Below are positions 1 to 7,814 of a stretch of 12,087 bases of DNA, in pieces. The stretch lies in assembly GCA_023229795.1 (NCBI GenBank), contig JALNYP010000089.1:1-12087 (forward strand), in the 5' to 3' direction. This DNA comes from Syntrophobacterales bacterium (GTDB lineage: Bacteria; Desulfobacterota; Desulfobaccia; Desulfobaccales; 0-14-0-80-60-11). Both the position numbers and the translations under genes were made by a program. The first letter of the stretch is position 1. Each line of letters opens with the position of its first letter. The notes beneath the pieces were generated by a model. The model saw only the letters and a list, made by a program, of their open reading frames with translations. It was not told the DNA's origin and searched no databases.

Positions 1-106
1 CCCGGAGGAATCCGAGTAATATAAAGATATTAGGGAGATAAGATAATCTTGTAAACTGGAGCATAGCGTCGAGGTCGTCATTCTGGATCGGTATGGAGGC
101 CTGATT

Positions 107-2557
107 ATGAACCGGCATCGGTGCACCATCGGCTACGCCTGGCAGGCTGCCTTGGGATCATTCTTATTCATGGTCCTCCAGGGCGCGGCGACGGGCTACG
201 CGCAAAAGTATCCCCAGTATACGGTGGACAACGGCGTTGTCACCAGTCTCCTGACCCCTCAGGAAGAGTGGGTTCTGGATCAGGTGAAGGCGGGAGAGGT
301 GGCGGATTTAGTGAACCGGTACAGGGTCCGGGAGGCTCTCAAAGACAAATACGGCCTGGTTATGGGAAAAACCGAAGGCCTGTCGGATCTGAGCGAGCGC
401 CTGGAAAAGGCGGACCCGCCCCGCTGGACCGACTTTGGGGCCGAATGGGGCCCGCGTCTGACCATCCGGGCCGCTTTCCTTAAGCAGTTGCTGGCCGATG
501 GGTTTGACGGCTTCAAGGTCCACTGCCACGGGGTGAAGGTGAAAAACGCGATAATCTCCGGCCCCCTTGATCTCCGGGCTGCGGTCGTACCCCATGATGT
601 CGTGCTGAGTAGCTGTATCTTTGAGGAATCTGTCAACTTGCGTGACAGTTATTTTAAGAAGAATCTGCAACTTCTTAATTCGATTGTCAAAAAGGACGCT
701 GATTTTTTGGGCTTCACCGTTAATCAATGCGGCTATTTCAACGACAGCCGGTTCCTGGACAGGGTGAGTTTCAAAAGGGCTCATATCGGCGAAGAATTCA
801 GTTTCATGCGGACTAAATGCCAAAGTGATTCGAAGGAGATCTTATTCAAAAGCATGTACGTGGGCAAGGATGCCCACTTCGAAAACGCCGAACTGCACGG
901 CCCGATAGATTTTTGTATGGCCCAAATTGATGGCGAGTTGGAAATTAACCAGGCGCACTTTTGGAAAGAGGTGGAATTCGACAGCCTCAAAGTGGCCTAT
1001 ACCCTACGCTGTAATAAAACGATTTTTGAAAAAAATGTCACCTTTCTCATTATGAAAGTGGGAAATTACGCGGATTTTAATGAAACGCAGTTCCATGGCA
1101 AGGCCTGGTTTGGAGGCGCAGAAATCGCCAAGGATCTGCGCGCCTCTCAATCTCAGTTTTTGAGTTCCTCAAGCGAAAATTACGCCAGTTTTTTCCGAAC
1201 CAAAGTGGGGCAGGAGGCCATCTTCAAAGGGGCGCTGTTTAACTGTCCGGTGGATTTTGGCTCCGCCGACATCGGCCTCAATCTAAAGGCCAAGGGGGCC
1301 CAGTTTAAGAACGTGGACCAAAGCCTCGAGGCTCCGGATCTGAAAGTCAACAATACCGCGGATTTCGAGGAGGTCTCCTTCGCCGGGCCGGTAAGTTTCG
1401 CCGGGGCCAATATCGGCGGCCAGTTTAATGCCCAGCGGGCCAGATTCGAGGGGAGCCAGGACGTTGATTTCAGCGGCTTGAAAGTGGGCCAACTGGCTTC
1501 GTTTTCGGACGCCTGGTTTAACGGCAACCTCAATTTTTCCGGAGCCAGGATCGGCGGGGAGTTGCGCGCCGAAGCCTTTCAGGGGGCGGTGTTCAAAGGC
1601 GGGGAATTGCCGGGGCAAATCTTCATGGACAATTGCAAATTATTCGATCTGTCCATCAAGGGCCCGGAAAACAAACCCCGGGAACCCACAGGCTCGGAGA
1701 GCAGTCCTCCCCAGGATGTCCCCCCCATAATCACTAAATTGGACCTTAGCAGGACCGTAGTGGAGCGCAATTTAGCCCTGGTTAATGTCAAGATCGAGAA
1801 GTTGCTGGCGATTAATTTGGAGGTCAGGGGCCGCGCCGCCTTCAGTAACCTGGAGATTGCCGATCTGGCCGACCTCAGCAACAGCAAGTTCGTGGGCCTG
1901 GAGATGACCGGAACCAACTGGCCCCAAAAGGGCAAAGATCACGTTAAGCTCGCCGGCATGACTTATCAATCGATTAAAATGGACCATAGCGGCCCTGACC
2001 CCGTTCTTCGCCAGCTCAGAAACTGGCTCTGTTCCCGGGACAACCTGCTGAATTGGCTGGACCGCAGCAGTTTCGACAGCCGGAATTATTTGCAGCTCAA
2101 GAACCATTTTGAGCAAACCGGCCAGGACGACCTGGCCGCTCAGGCCTATATCAACATGAAACGGCGGGCCAGCGGCCTGGAAGAGTGGCAGGATTACCTT
2201 TATCCTTGGCAATGGCCGGAACTGCTGTTTTGGGATTTGCCGGTGGGACGCGGCCGCAGGCCCTTGAGGATCTTTCTGATTGCAATTCCGTTTATCGTGG
2301 CCGGCGCGCTGATGTTCAAATCCCAGGACCTGGTGGACCGGGACTGGCCGAAAAAAAACCGTTTCTGTGCCCTGGCGGGTTCAGTGCTCCTTAGCGTGGA
2401 TATGTTCACGCCGTCCCTGCTCAACCTGGGCATGGAAAATCATTGGCAGCCGGCCACCCTCTCGGCAGGTCGCCGCGCCTACATTCATGTGCACCGGCTG
2501 GTGGGCCGAATTTTCATTGCGGTCTTTTTCGTGGGCATATGGTCGCAGTTCAAGTGA
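107..2557 (+). CDS. Exported pentapeptide-type beta-helix protein with C-terminal membrane hairpin (paralogue 1 of 3)
   Basis: Function unknown. The ATG at 107 follows GGAGG (95-99) by 7 nt. Residues 1-32 look like a signal peptide (MNRHR, then a hydrophobic core, with likely cleavage after GYA). A helical segment from about residue 49 (LTPQEEWVLDQV) shares the motif LTxxExxVLxxxxAGxxADL with the next two genes. From about residue 214 a beta-helix runs in units of 44-49 residues plus one half unit of 22. They begin at residues 214, 261, 305 (half), 327, 376, 423 and 469, with lines such as VSFAGPVSFAGANIGGQF. A polar, proline-rich linker (about 519-545) follows, then MTYQSI and SSFDSRNYLQLKNHF motifs and two membrane segments (about 719-737 and 797-813). 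This architecture is seen in large pentapeptide-repeat membrane proteins of several phyla, some annotated as membrane-associated oxidoreductases without proof. The region around 640-1200 is AT-rich. Confidence is high for the gene and family, and none is offered for activity. Confidence 0.85.
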   Translation: MNRHRCTIGYAWQAALGSFLFMVLQGAATGYAQKYPQYTVDNGVVTSLLTPQEEWVLDQVKAGEVADLVNRYRVREALKDKYGLVMGKTEGLSDLSERLEKADPPRWTDFGAEWGPRLTIRAAFLKQLLADGFDGFKVHCHGVKVKNAIISGPLDLRAAVVPHDVVLSSCIFEESVNLRDSYFKKNLQLLNSIVKKDADFLGFTVNQCGYFNDSRFLDRVSFKRAHIGEEFSFMRTKCQSDSKEILFKSMYVGKDAHFENAELHGPIDFCMAQIDGELEINQAHFWKEVEFDSLKVAYTLRCNKTIFEKNVTFLIMKVGNYADFNETQFHGKAWFGGAEIAKDLRASQSQFLSSSSENYASFFRTKVGQEAIFKGALFNCPVDFGSADIGLNLKAKGAQFKNVDQSLEAPDLKVNNTADFEEVSFAGPVSFAGANIGGQFNAQRARFEGSQDVDFSGLKVGQLASFSDAWFNGNLNFSGARIGGELRAEAFQGAVFKGGELPGQIFMDNCKLFDLSIKGPENKPREPTGSESSPPQDVPPIITKLDLSRTVVERNLALVNVKIEKLLAINLEVRGRAAFSNLEIADLADLSNSKFVGLEMTGTNWPQKGKDHVKLAGMTYQSIKMDHSGPDPVLRQLRNWLCSRDNLLNWLDRSSFDSRNYLQLKNHFEQTGQDDLAAQAYINMKRRASGLEEWQDYLYPWQWPELLFWDLPVGRGRRPLRIFLIAIPFIVAGALMFKSQDLVDRDWPKKNRFCALAGSVLLSVDMFTPSLLNLGMENHWQPATLSAGRRAYIHVHRLVGRIFIAVFFVGIWSQFK

Positions 2558-2613
2558 AGCGGCAGGTTTCTTCCCGGAGTCCTAGCATGGTAAAGGACGG
2601 CATCGAGGTGGCG

Positions 2614-4527
2614 ATGAAAAAAGCGGCGCTTTGGGTCTGTTGCGGGTTCATTGTGGCCCTCTGCATGGGGGTGGCCGGACCGGCCGCGGCGCTGCCGGGA
2701 CCGGCAGGGCTTACCCCCGCCGAGTCCTGGGTGCTGCAGCAGGCCGGCGCGGGCCGGGTCGCGGACTTGAAGGAGAAATTCGGCCCCGGGGATTCCTCCC
2801 GGCAGATCAGCGCCGCCTTCCTGGAAGCCCTGTTCACCGACGGCCTCCCGGGATTTACCGCGCACCGCAGCGGCATCTACCTGGTCAATGCCGTCATCCC
2901 CGACGCGCTCAGCCTGGAATTCGCCACGGTCTCCCATGCCGTATTTCTGGTCGGCTGCCGCTTTCTGGGGCCGGTAAATTTCGCCGGCTGCGAATTTAAG
3001 AAAAGTCTGAGCCTGCCGCAGGCCCACTTCACCCAGGCCGCCAATTTCTACCGGCTGAAAGTTGGACTGGACGCCTCCCTGACCCAGGCGGTCTTTGCCG
3101 GTCCGGTGGATTTCGGCGGCTTCGCCATTTACGGACAATTCGTCCTGGCGGGCGCGAAGTTCGGCGACCGGGCCCGCGGCGTCAACTTTAACGGCGGTGT
3201 GGTGGGTCAGAGTCTCTCGCTGAAAAATGCAGTCTTTGAGGGGCCGGTGGATTTTACCGGCGTCAAGGCCGGCGGGGAATTCAATGCCGCCGCGGTCCGC
3301 TTTAACGGCGCGGCTCATAAAACCCTCCTGAATGGGCTAAAGGTGGCCCAGAGCGCCTCCTTCTTGAAGGCCATGTTTCAGGGCGCGGTGGATATGGGGG
3401 GCGCCGAGATCGGCGGCGAGCTGTTCTGCGACGGGGCCCGCTTTGAGTCCGCGGATGGCAAAGTGAGCTTCAACGGCCTTAAGGTCGGGCCCCGGGCCTC
3501 CTTTGACGGCACGGTGTTTAAAGGCCCGGTGGACTTTACTATGGCCGCGGTGTCCGGGATGCTCATCTTCAATCAGGCCCGGTTCGAAAACCCGGACCGG
3601 CCCCCCAACTTTTTCGGCCTCAAGGTGGATCAACACGCCTTCTTCACCGATAACACCTTTCAGGCCGGTCTGTCTCTGGTAGGGACTAGTTTTAAGAATC
3701 TCATGCTGGCCGGCGGCGACTCACCGCCTACATATAAAGAGGTCAATCTCGACGCGGCCATGGTGGAATACGCCCTGATCCTGGGCGATCTCCGCCTCGA
3801 CGTCCTCCAGGCCAGCCGCTTGCAGGTGAAAGGCCCGGCAATCCTGAAGAATCTCACCATCAGCCGCCAGGCCGACCTCAGGGACAGCAGCTTTTATTCC
3901 CTGAAGCTGCTGAACGCGGTCTGGCCGGCCCACCCCGATTCGGTCTGGCTGGAGGGCCTGACCTATCAGAGCGTCAGCGCCGGAGAAGGCCCCCGGGATT
4001 GGCAAAAGCTCCTGGCCTGGGTCAACCACAGCCGCTTCGACAGCCGCAATTACCAGCAGTTGGAGGATTATTTCCTGCACGGGGGGCAAAAAGACCGGGC
4101 GGATACGGCCTATATCGAGGGCAAGCGCCGGGAAGTCATGCAGAAGTGGTGGCACCCCTATAACCTGGCCACCCTGGTTTTCTGGGACGCCCTGGCCGGC
4201 TACGGCAAGAAACCGGCCCGCACCCTCTGGGTCAGCCTGCTGATCGTGTGCATCGGAATGTTTGTCTTCGATCACCGCAACTTTGATCCCGGCTTCCTGG
4301 GCGGCTGGACCTGGCTCCTCCAGGGCAACCGCTACAAGGCCATGACAGTGCGCTTCTTCCTGAGCCTGGATGAGTTCCTGCCCGGGGTGGACTTAGGGCT
4401 AGCCAAACTGTGGCACATCGAGAAGATTTCGTTTTCCACGCTGCTCTACTACCATTTCCACAAGATCAGCGGCTGGATATTGATTCCCATCGGTTTGGCT
4501 GCGGTGTTTACCCAATTCAGGGGATAA
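2614..4527 (+). CDS. Exported pentapeptide-type beta-helix protein with C-terminal membrane hairpin (paralogue 2 of 3)
   Basis: Paralogue of its two neighbours, function unknown. I chose the ATG at 2614 (637 residues) because it gives a classic signal peptide: MKKAALWV, a hydrophobic core, then PAAA before LPG, with GAGG 5 nt upstream. An in-frame ATG at 2587, preceded by GGAG at 7 nt, is nearly as good and adds nine residues. Residue 33 begins the shared LTPAESWVL domain. It continues into FLEALFTDGLPGF and a GIYLVNAVI line that opens the beta-helix. Residues 159-346 are four unbroken 47-residue repeats. Then come LEGLTYQSV, SRFDSRNYQQLEDYF and a basic stretch, membrane segment about 537-552, SLDEFLPGVDLGLAKLW, and membrane segment about 618-635. 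It follows the first gene by 56 nt and precedes the third by 10 nt, so the three probably form an operon. Strongly basic residues just before the first membrane segment sit awkwardly with an exported repeat domain. Confidence 0.85.
   Translation: MKKAALWVCCGFIVALCMGVAGPAAALPGPAGLTPAESWVLQQAGAGRVADLKEKFGPGDSSRQISAAFLEALFTDGLPGFTAHRSGIYLVNAVIPDALSLEFATVSHAVFLVGCRFLGPVNFAGCEFKKSLSLPQAHFTQAANFYRLKVGLDASLTQAVFAGPVDFGGFAIYGQFVLAGAKFGDRARGVNFNGGVVGQSLSLKNAVFEGPVDFTGVKAGGEFNAAAVRFNGAAHKTLLNGLKVAQSASFLKAMFQGAVDMGGAEIGGELFCDGARFESADGKVSFNGLKVGPRASFDGTVFKGPVDFTMAAVSGMLIFNQARFENPDRPPNFFGLKVDQHAFFTDNTFQAGLSLVGTSFKNLMLAGGDSPPTYKEVNLDAAMVEYALILGDLRLDVLQASRLQVKGPAILKNLTISRQADLRDSSFYSLKLLNAVWPAHPDSVWLEGLTYQSVSAGEGPRDWQKLLAWVNHSRFDSRNYQQLEDYFLHGGQKDRADTAYIEGKRREVMQKWWHPYNLATLVFWDALAGYGKKPARTLWVSLLIVCIGMFVFDHRNFDPGFLGGWTWLLQGNRYKAMTVRFFLSLDEFLPGVDLGLAKLWHIEKISFSTLLYYHFHKISGWILIPIGLAAVFTQFRG
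3088..3651 (+). repeat. Four tandem 141-nt coding repeats (47 residues each) in paralogue 2
   Basis: Units start with AVFAG, AVFEG, AMFQG and TVFKG at residues 159, 206, 253 and 300 of the protein, each exactly 47 residues. The shared pattern is xxFxGxVDFxxxxxxGxxxx followed by an insert and FxGLKVxxxxxF. Read as pentapeptides, one unit looks like two four-sided coils of 20 residues plus a seven-residue loop. That structural reading is inference. The repeats are degenerate at DNA level, so the duplication is old. Confidence 0.75.
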
Positions 4528-4537
4528 AGGATTTCCC

Positions 4538-6727
4538 ATGCGCCCCATACAAAGGTTCACTCTCAGTGACGGCTCCTCCCTCACGCGCCAGGAGCGTTTT
4601 GTCCTGAAGCACGTGGTGGCCGGTAAAATCGCCGACCTGAAGCAGGAGTTCGGCGAGGCCGAGGCCGACCGCCGGCTCCGGGCGAAGTTCCTGGAAGAGC
4701 TCTTAACCGGGGAGTTGAAGGGGGTGGAGAGTCACCGCCGGGGGGTGCGGATCAGCCATGCTGTTATAGAGGATACATTAGACATAGGATACGCAGAGGT
4801 ACCCGTCCCCGTTTGGTTAATTGCTTTTAACTTTAAAGAATCGGTTAATTTTAGGGATACTTGGTTCAAGAACAATTTATTATTAAATAGCTCAATTTTT
4901 CATAAAATGGCTGATTTCCACCGGATGAAGGTAGAGTCGAGTGTTATTTGTTCTGATGCTGTATTTGAAGGGTCGGTTAATTTTAGGTTGGCAATTATTA
5001 TTGGGCAATTTGTTGCGGAGAAGACCAAGTTTATTGCCAAACAGAAGGCCGAATTCAACGGAATGCAAGTAAACCAAGACGCCCGCTTCGATGGAGCTGA
5101 ATTCCATGGAGAGGTTGACTTCGTTTTTGTTGACATAAAGGGTCAATCCGGGGCAATAGGGGCAAAATTTCTGGCCGAAGACCAGGAAGTCGACTTTAAC
5201 GGTATACAGGTGGGCCAGGATGCCCGTTTCGATATGTCAGAATTTCACGGCTCAGTGAGTTTTGCAGGTTCGGGAATTAAGGGGCAATTCGTTGCAAATG
5301 GGACAAAATTCCTTGGCAAAAACCAGAAAGCCAATTTTGCCGATATGAAGGTCGGTCTGGACGTATATATCAGTGGTTGTGATTTCCATGGGGTAACGAT
5401 TTTTGTCTTGGCCAAGATAGGGGGGGATTTTCACCTGGGACCGCTGCTCAAGATGGGCCTTAACCGAGCCACTACTTTCCGCAGTAGCGTCAACTTCCGA
5501 GGGGCCGAGATTGGCGGAGAATTCCTGGCGGAAAAAGCCCAATTTTTGGGCCACCTCAGCGACTTCCAGGCCATGCATATAGGGCGCAGTTTCCACGCCA
5601 GCGGCGCCCTCTTTGCCGGCTCGGCGTACTTCAGCCAGATGCAGGTGAAGAACAACTTCTATGTCGATCCTTTCGGCCGAATGAAGTCATTTAAGACCCT
5701 CTTTAAAGGCGCGGCCAATTTCTCCGATCTCGAAGTCCACGGGGTCTTCAACGCCGATCAGGCGATTTTTCAAAGCGAGAGCGTGATCTTTTCCGGGCTT
5801 AAAGTGGGCCAGGGGGCCTTTTTCATCGGCACCATTTTCTTTGGCGGGCTGGTTTTGAAGGAAGGCCAGCTCACCGATCTGGTCATCCGCGGCCTGCACC
5901 GCTTCTCCAAAGGCGGTCTACCGCTGGATGAGATTGTCCTGAACCGAACCAGGATTGCCCATAGATTAACCATCGAAAATCTTGAGGTCAAAAGATTCAA
6001 TGCCAGGAATCTGGAGGTCAAGGGACCGGCGGAACTCAGACACCTGAAGATCAAAACTGAGGCTGATTTGCGGGACGCCGCCTGCCATATTCTCCAAATC
6101 GTCGAGGTTGACTGGCCTCTTCCGGAGAAGGTCGGGAAAAAGACCTATCTCGATGGCCTCACCTATCAGAGCCTCACCACGCAAATTGAGCCGGATAAGA
6201 CTGAGAACTGGCAGGAACTTCTGAATTGGCTGATGGACAGCCGCTTCAATACCCAGAATTTCCAGGAGATGGACGCCTTTTTCCAGCGGGCCGGCTTGAG
6301 GAAATGGGCGGATAAGGTCTATATGGCGGGGAAGCGCCGGGCCTTAGGGCAGCTCAAGTGGTGGCGCCCGGACAACTGGTTTATCAGATTTTTTTGGGGA
6401 TTCCTGGCCGGCTTCGGCCGCAAACCCGGCCGCGTCTTCTGGCCGGCCCTGGCCCTGGTGCTGCTGGGCTGGCTGGTCTTTCAGCCCGTCTGCCTGGAGC
6501 CGGCCCATTGGCTGGCGTCTTTCCAGCAGAGCCACCCGGCCTGGACGGGATTGATCGTCAGCCTCGACCGCTTCCTGCCGGGAGTGGACCTGGGGGTGGC
6601 CAAGCTTTGCCAGCCGGGCACGGGCGATTTGTCAGCCGGGATCTGGTTCTACTGGCATTTGCAAAAACTTCTGGGCTGGATACTGGCCCCCATCGTCGTG
6701 GCAGCTATTTATACCAAGATCAAATAG
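4538..6727 (+). CDS. Pentapeptide-type beta-helix protein with C-terminal membrane hairpin, no signal peptide (paralogue 3 of 3)
   Basis: Function unknown. The ATG at 4538 follows AAAGGA (4526-4531), which overlaps the previous stop codon. The protein (729 residues) lacks a signal peptide and opens directly with the shared domain at residue 15 (LTRQERFVLKHVVAGKIADL), then FLEELLTGELKGV and GVRISHAVI. Units of 46, 47 and 47 residues start at 141, 187 and 234, with less regular coils after 281. GLTYQSL and SRFNTQNFQEMDAFF precede a strongly basic stretch (KRR, RKPGR). Membrane segments lie at about 633-648 and 711-726, around SLDRFLPGVDLGVAKL. The basic flank and missing signal agree with a cytoplasmic beta-helix anchored to the inner membrane, unlike its two neighbours; this is inference. 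Codons in about 4760-5400 are AT-rich (lines of 25-43 % GC) while both ends are GC-rich. trpD starts 19 nt downstream, so read-through is likely. Confidence 0.85.
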   Translation: MRPIQRFTLSDGSSLTRQERFVLKHVVAGKIADLKQEFGEAEADRRLRAKFLEELLTGELKGVESHRRGVRISHAVIEDTLDIGYAEVPVPVWLIAFNFKESVNFRDTWFKNNLLLNSSIFHKMADFHRMKVESSVICSDAVFEGSVNFRLAIIIGQFVAEKTKFIAKQKAEFNGMQVNQDARFDGAEFHGEVDFVFVDIKGQSGAIGAKFLAEDQEVDFNGIQVGQDARFDMSEFHGSVSFAGSGIKGQFVANGTKFLGKNQKANFADMKVGLDVYISGCDFHGVTIFVLAKIGGDFHLGPLLKMGLNRATTFRSSVNFRGAEIGGEFLAEKAQFLGHLSDFQAMHIGRSFHASGALFAGSAYFSQMQVKNNFYVDPFGRMKSFKTLFKGAANFSDLEVHGVFNADQAIFQSESVIFSGLKVGQGAFFIGTIFFGGLVLKEGQLTDLVIRGLHRFSKGGLPLDEIVLNRTRIAHRLTIENLEVKRFNARNLEVKGPAELRHLKIKTEADLRDAACHILQIVEVDWPLPEKVGKKTYLDGLTYQSLTTQIEPDKTENWQELLNWLMDSRFNTQNFQEMDAFFQRAGLRKWADKVYMAGKRRALGQLKWWRPDNWFIRFFWGFLAGFGRKPGRVFWPALALVLLGWLVFQPVCLEPAHWLASFQQSHPAWTGLIVSLDRFLPGVDLGVAKLCQPGTGDLSAGIWFYWHLQKLLGWILAPIVVAAIYTKIK
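4958..5377 (+). repeat. Three tandem coding repeats (46, 47 and 47 residues) in paralogue 3
   Basis: Units begin AVFEGSVNF, AEFHGEVDF and SEFHGSVSF. They contain the lines AEFNGMQVNQDARF, VDFNGIQVGQDARF and ANFADMKVGLDVYI. The register matches the 47-residue unit of the preceding gene, which shows that the unit is ancestral to the family and not a recent local duplication. Confidence 0.7.
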
Positions 6728-6746
6728 AATAATTAAGGACAAGGAT

Positions 6747-7814
6747 ATGCTCAAAGAAGCCATCTTAAAAGTCGTAACCCGGCAGGATTTGACCGAAGCC
6801 GAAATGACCCGGGCCATGGAAGTCATCATGAGCGGGGAGGCCACCGAGGCCCAGATCGGCTCCTTCATCACCGCGTTGCGCCTGAAGGGCGAGACCGTGG
6901 CTGAGATTACCGCCGCGGCCAAGGTGATGCGGGCCAAGGCCACCCGCATCCCCATCTCGGACGGGCTCATCGACCTGGACCGGGACGAAATCAACGTGGA
7001 CTGGGAGACCGTGGTGGATACCTGCGGCACCGGGGGTGACGCCACGAGCACGTTCAACGTCTCCACCACCACCGCGTTCGTGGTGGCCGGCGCGGGGCTC
7101 AAGGTCGCCAAGCACGGCAACCGCGCGGTGTCTTCCCGCTGCGGCTCCGCGGACGTCATCGAGGCCTTGGGCATCAACCTGGCCCTGACCCCGGAGCAGG
7201 TGGCCTGGTGCATCCTCGAGGTGGGCATCGGCTTTCTTTTCGCGCCCCAACTCCACGGGGCCATGCGCTACGCCATCGGCCCCCGCCGGGAGATCGGCAT
7301 CCGCACCATCTTCAACGTCCTGGGGCCCCTGACCAACCCGGCCAGCGCCAACGTCCAGGTGCTGGGGGTCTATGATGCCCGGCTCACCGAGCCCCTGGCC
7401 CAGGTCCTGGGCAATCTGGGCGGCAAAAGCGCCTTTGTGGTGTACGGCGAGGGCTCATTCGATGAAATCAGCATCGTCGGGCCCACCCGGGTGAGCCAGT
7501 TAAAAGACGGCACGGTGCGCACCTACGATATCGCGCCCGAGGACTTCGGTCTCAAACGGGCCACCCTGGCCGATATCAAGGGCGGCGACGTCTTCGAGAA
7601 CGCCCGCATCGTCCGCCAGGTCCTGGCAGGGGAGGGCGGCCCCCGGGAAGACATGGTGGCACTGAACGCGGCCGCGGCCTTCATCGCCGCCGGCCTGGCC
7701 GCGGATTTTCCCCAGGGCATCGAACTGGCCCGGCAGACCATCCGCTCCGGCCAGGCCACGGCCAAGCTGGAGGCCCTGATCGCCAAAAGCAAGAGCTTTA
7801 GCAGTGAGACGTAG
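6747..7814 (+). CDS. trpD: Anthranilate phosphoribosyltransferase
   Basis: Cytoplasmic enzyme that joins anthranilate to PRPP, giving phosphoribosylanthranilate and pyrophosphate. The ATG at 6747 follows AAGGA (6735-6739) by 7 nt. The protein (355 residues) has the helical N-terminal domain, the glycine loop CGTGGD (93-98), FNVSTTTAF, the anthranilate/PRPP segment KHGNRAVSSRCGSADV (122-137), GFLFAPQLHGAM, IGPRREIGIRTIFNVLGPLTNP, and the acidic metal pair in GSFDEIS (D239, E240). An acidic stretch of roughly 16 extra residues before the glycine loop and the DTCGTGGD form are, from memory, typical of deltaproteobacterial TrpD. The stand-alone form carries no TrpG domain. The stop codon TAG is the first three bases of a palindromic repeat. 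It lies 19 nt after the third beta-helix gene and is the first gene of the trp cluster. Confidence 0.97.
   Translation: MLKEAILKVVTRQDLTEAEMTRAMEVIMSGEATEAQIGSFITALRLKGETVAEITAAAKVMRAKATRIPISDGLIDLDRDEINVDWETVVDTCGTGGDATSTFNVSTTTAFVVAGAGLKVAKHGNRAVSSRCGSADVIEALGINLALTPEQVAWCILEVGIGFLFAPQLHGAMRYAIGPRREIGIRTIFNVLGPLTNPASANVQVLGVYDARLTEPLAQVLGNLGGKSAFVVYGEGSFDEISIVGPTRVSQLKDGTVRTYDIAPEDFGLKRATLADIKGGDVFENARIVRQVLAGEGGPREDMVALNAAAAFIAAGLAADFPQGIELARQTIRSGQATAKLEALIAKSKSFSSET

Noticed and set aside
1..19. Possible tail of an upstream gene ending PEESE and TAA
   Set aside because: Only five codons are visible, too few to support a gene.
39..54. Promoter or operator before paralogue 1 (near-palindrome AAGATAATCTT)
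   Set aside because: There is no matching -35 at a suitable distance, and an 11-nt AT-rich palindrome is weak evidence.
2443..2613. Extended N-terminus for paralogue 2 starting at 2443
   Set aside because: It would overlap paralogue 1 by over 100 nt and bury the signal peptide behind 57 unrelated residues. The starts at 2587 and 2614 have ribosome sites.
2485..3318. Minus-strand open frame of 277 codons opposite paralogues 1 and 2
   Set aside because: The composition (Gly, Arg, Glu, Ala) is typical of an antisense shadow, with no motif or ribosome site.
6728..6746. trp leader peptide or attenuator before trpD
   Set aside because: The gap is only 19 nt, with no Trp-rich short frame and no terminator hairpin.
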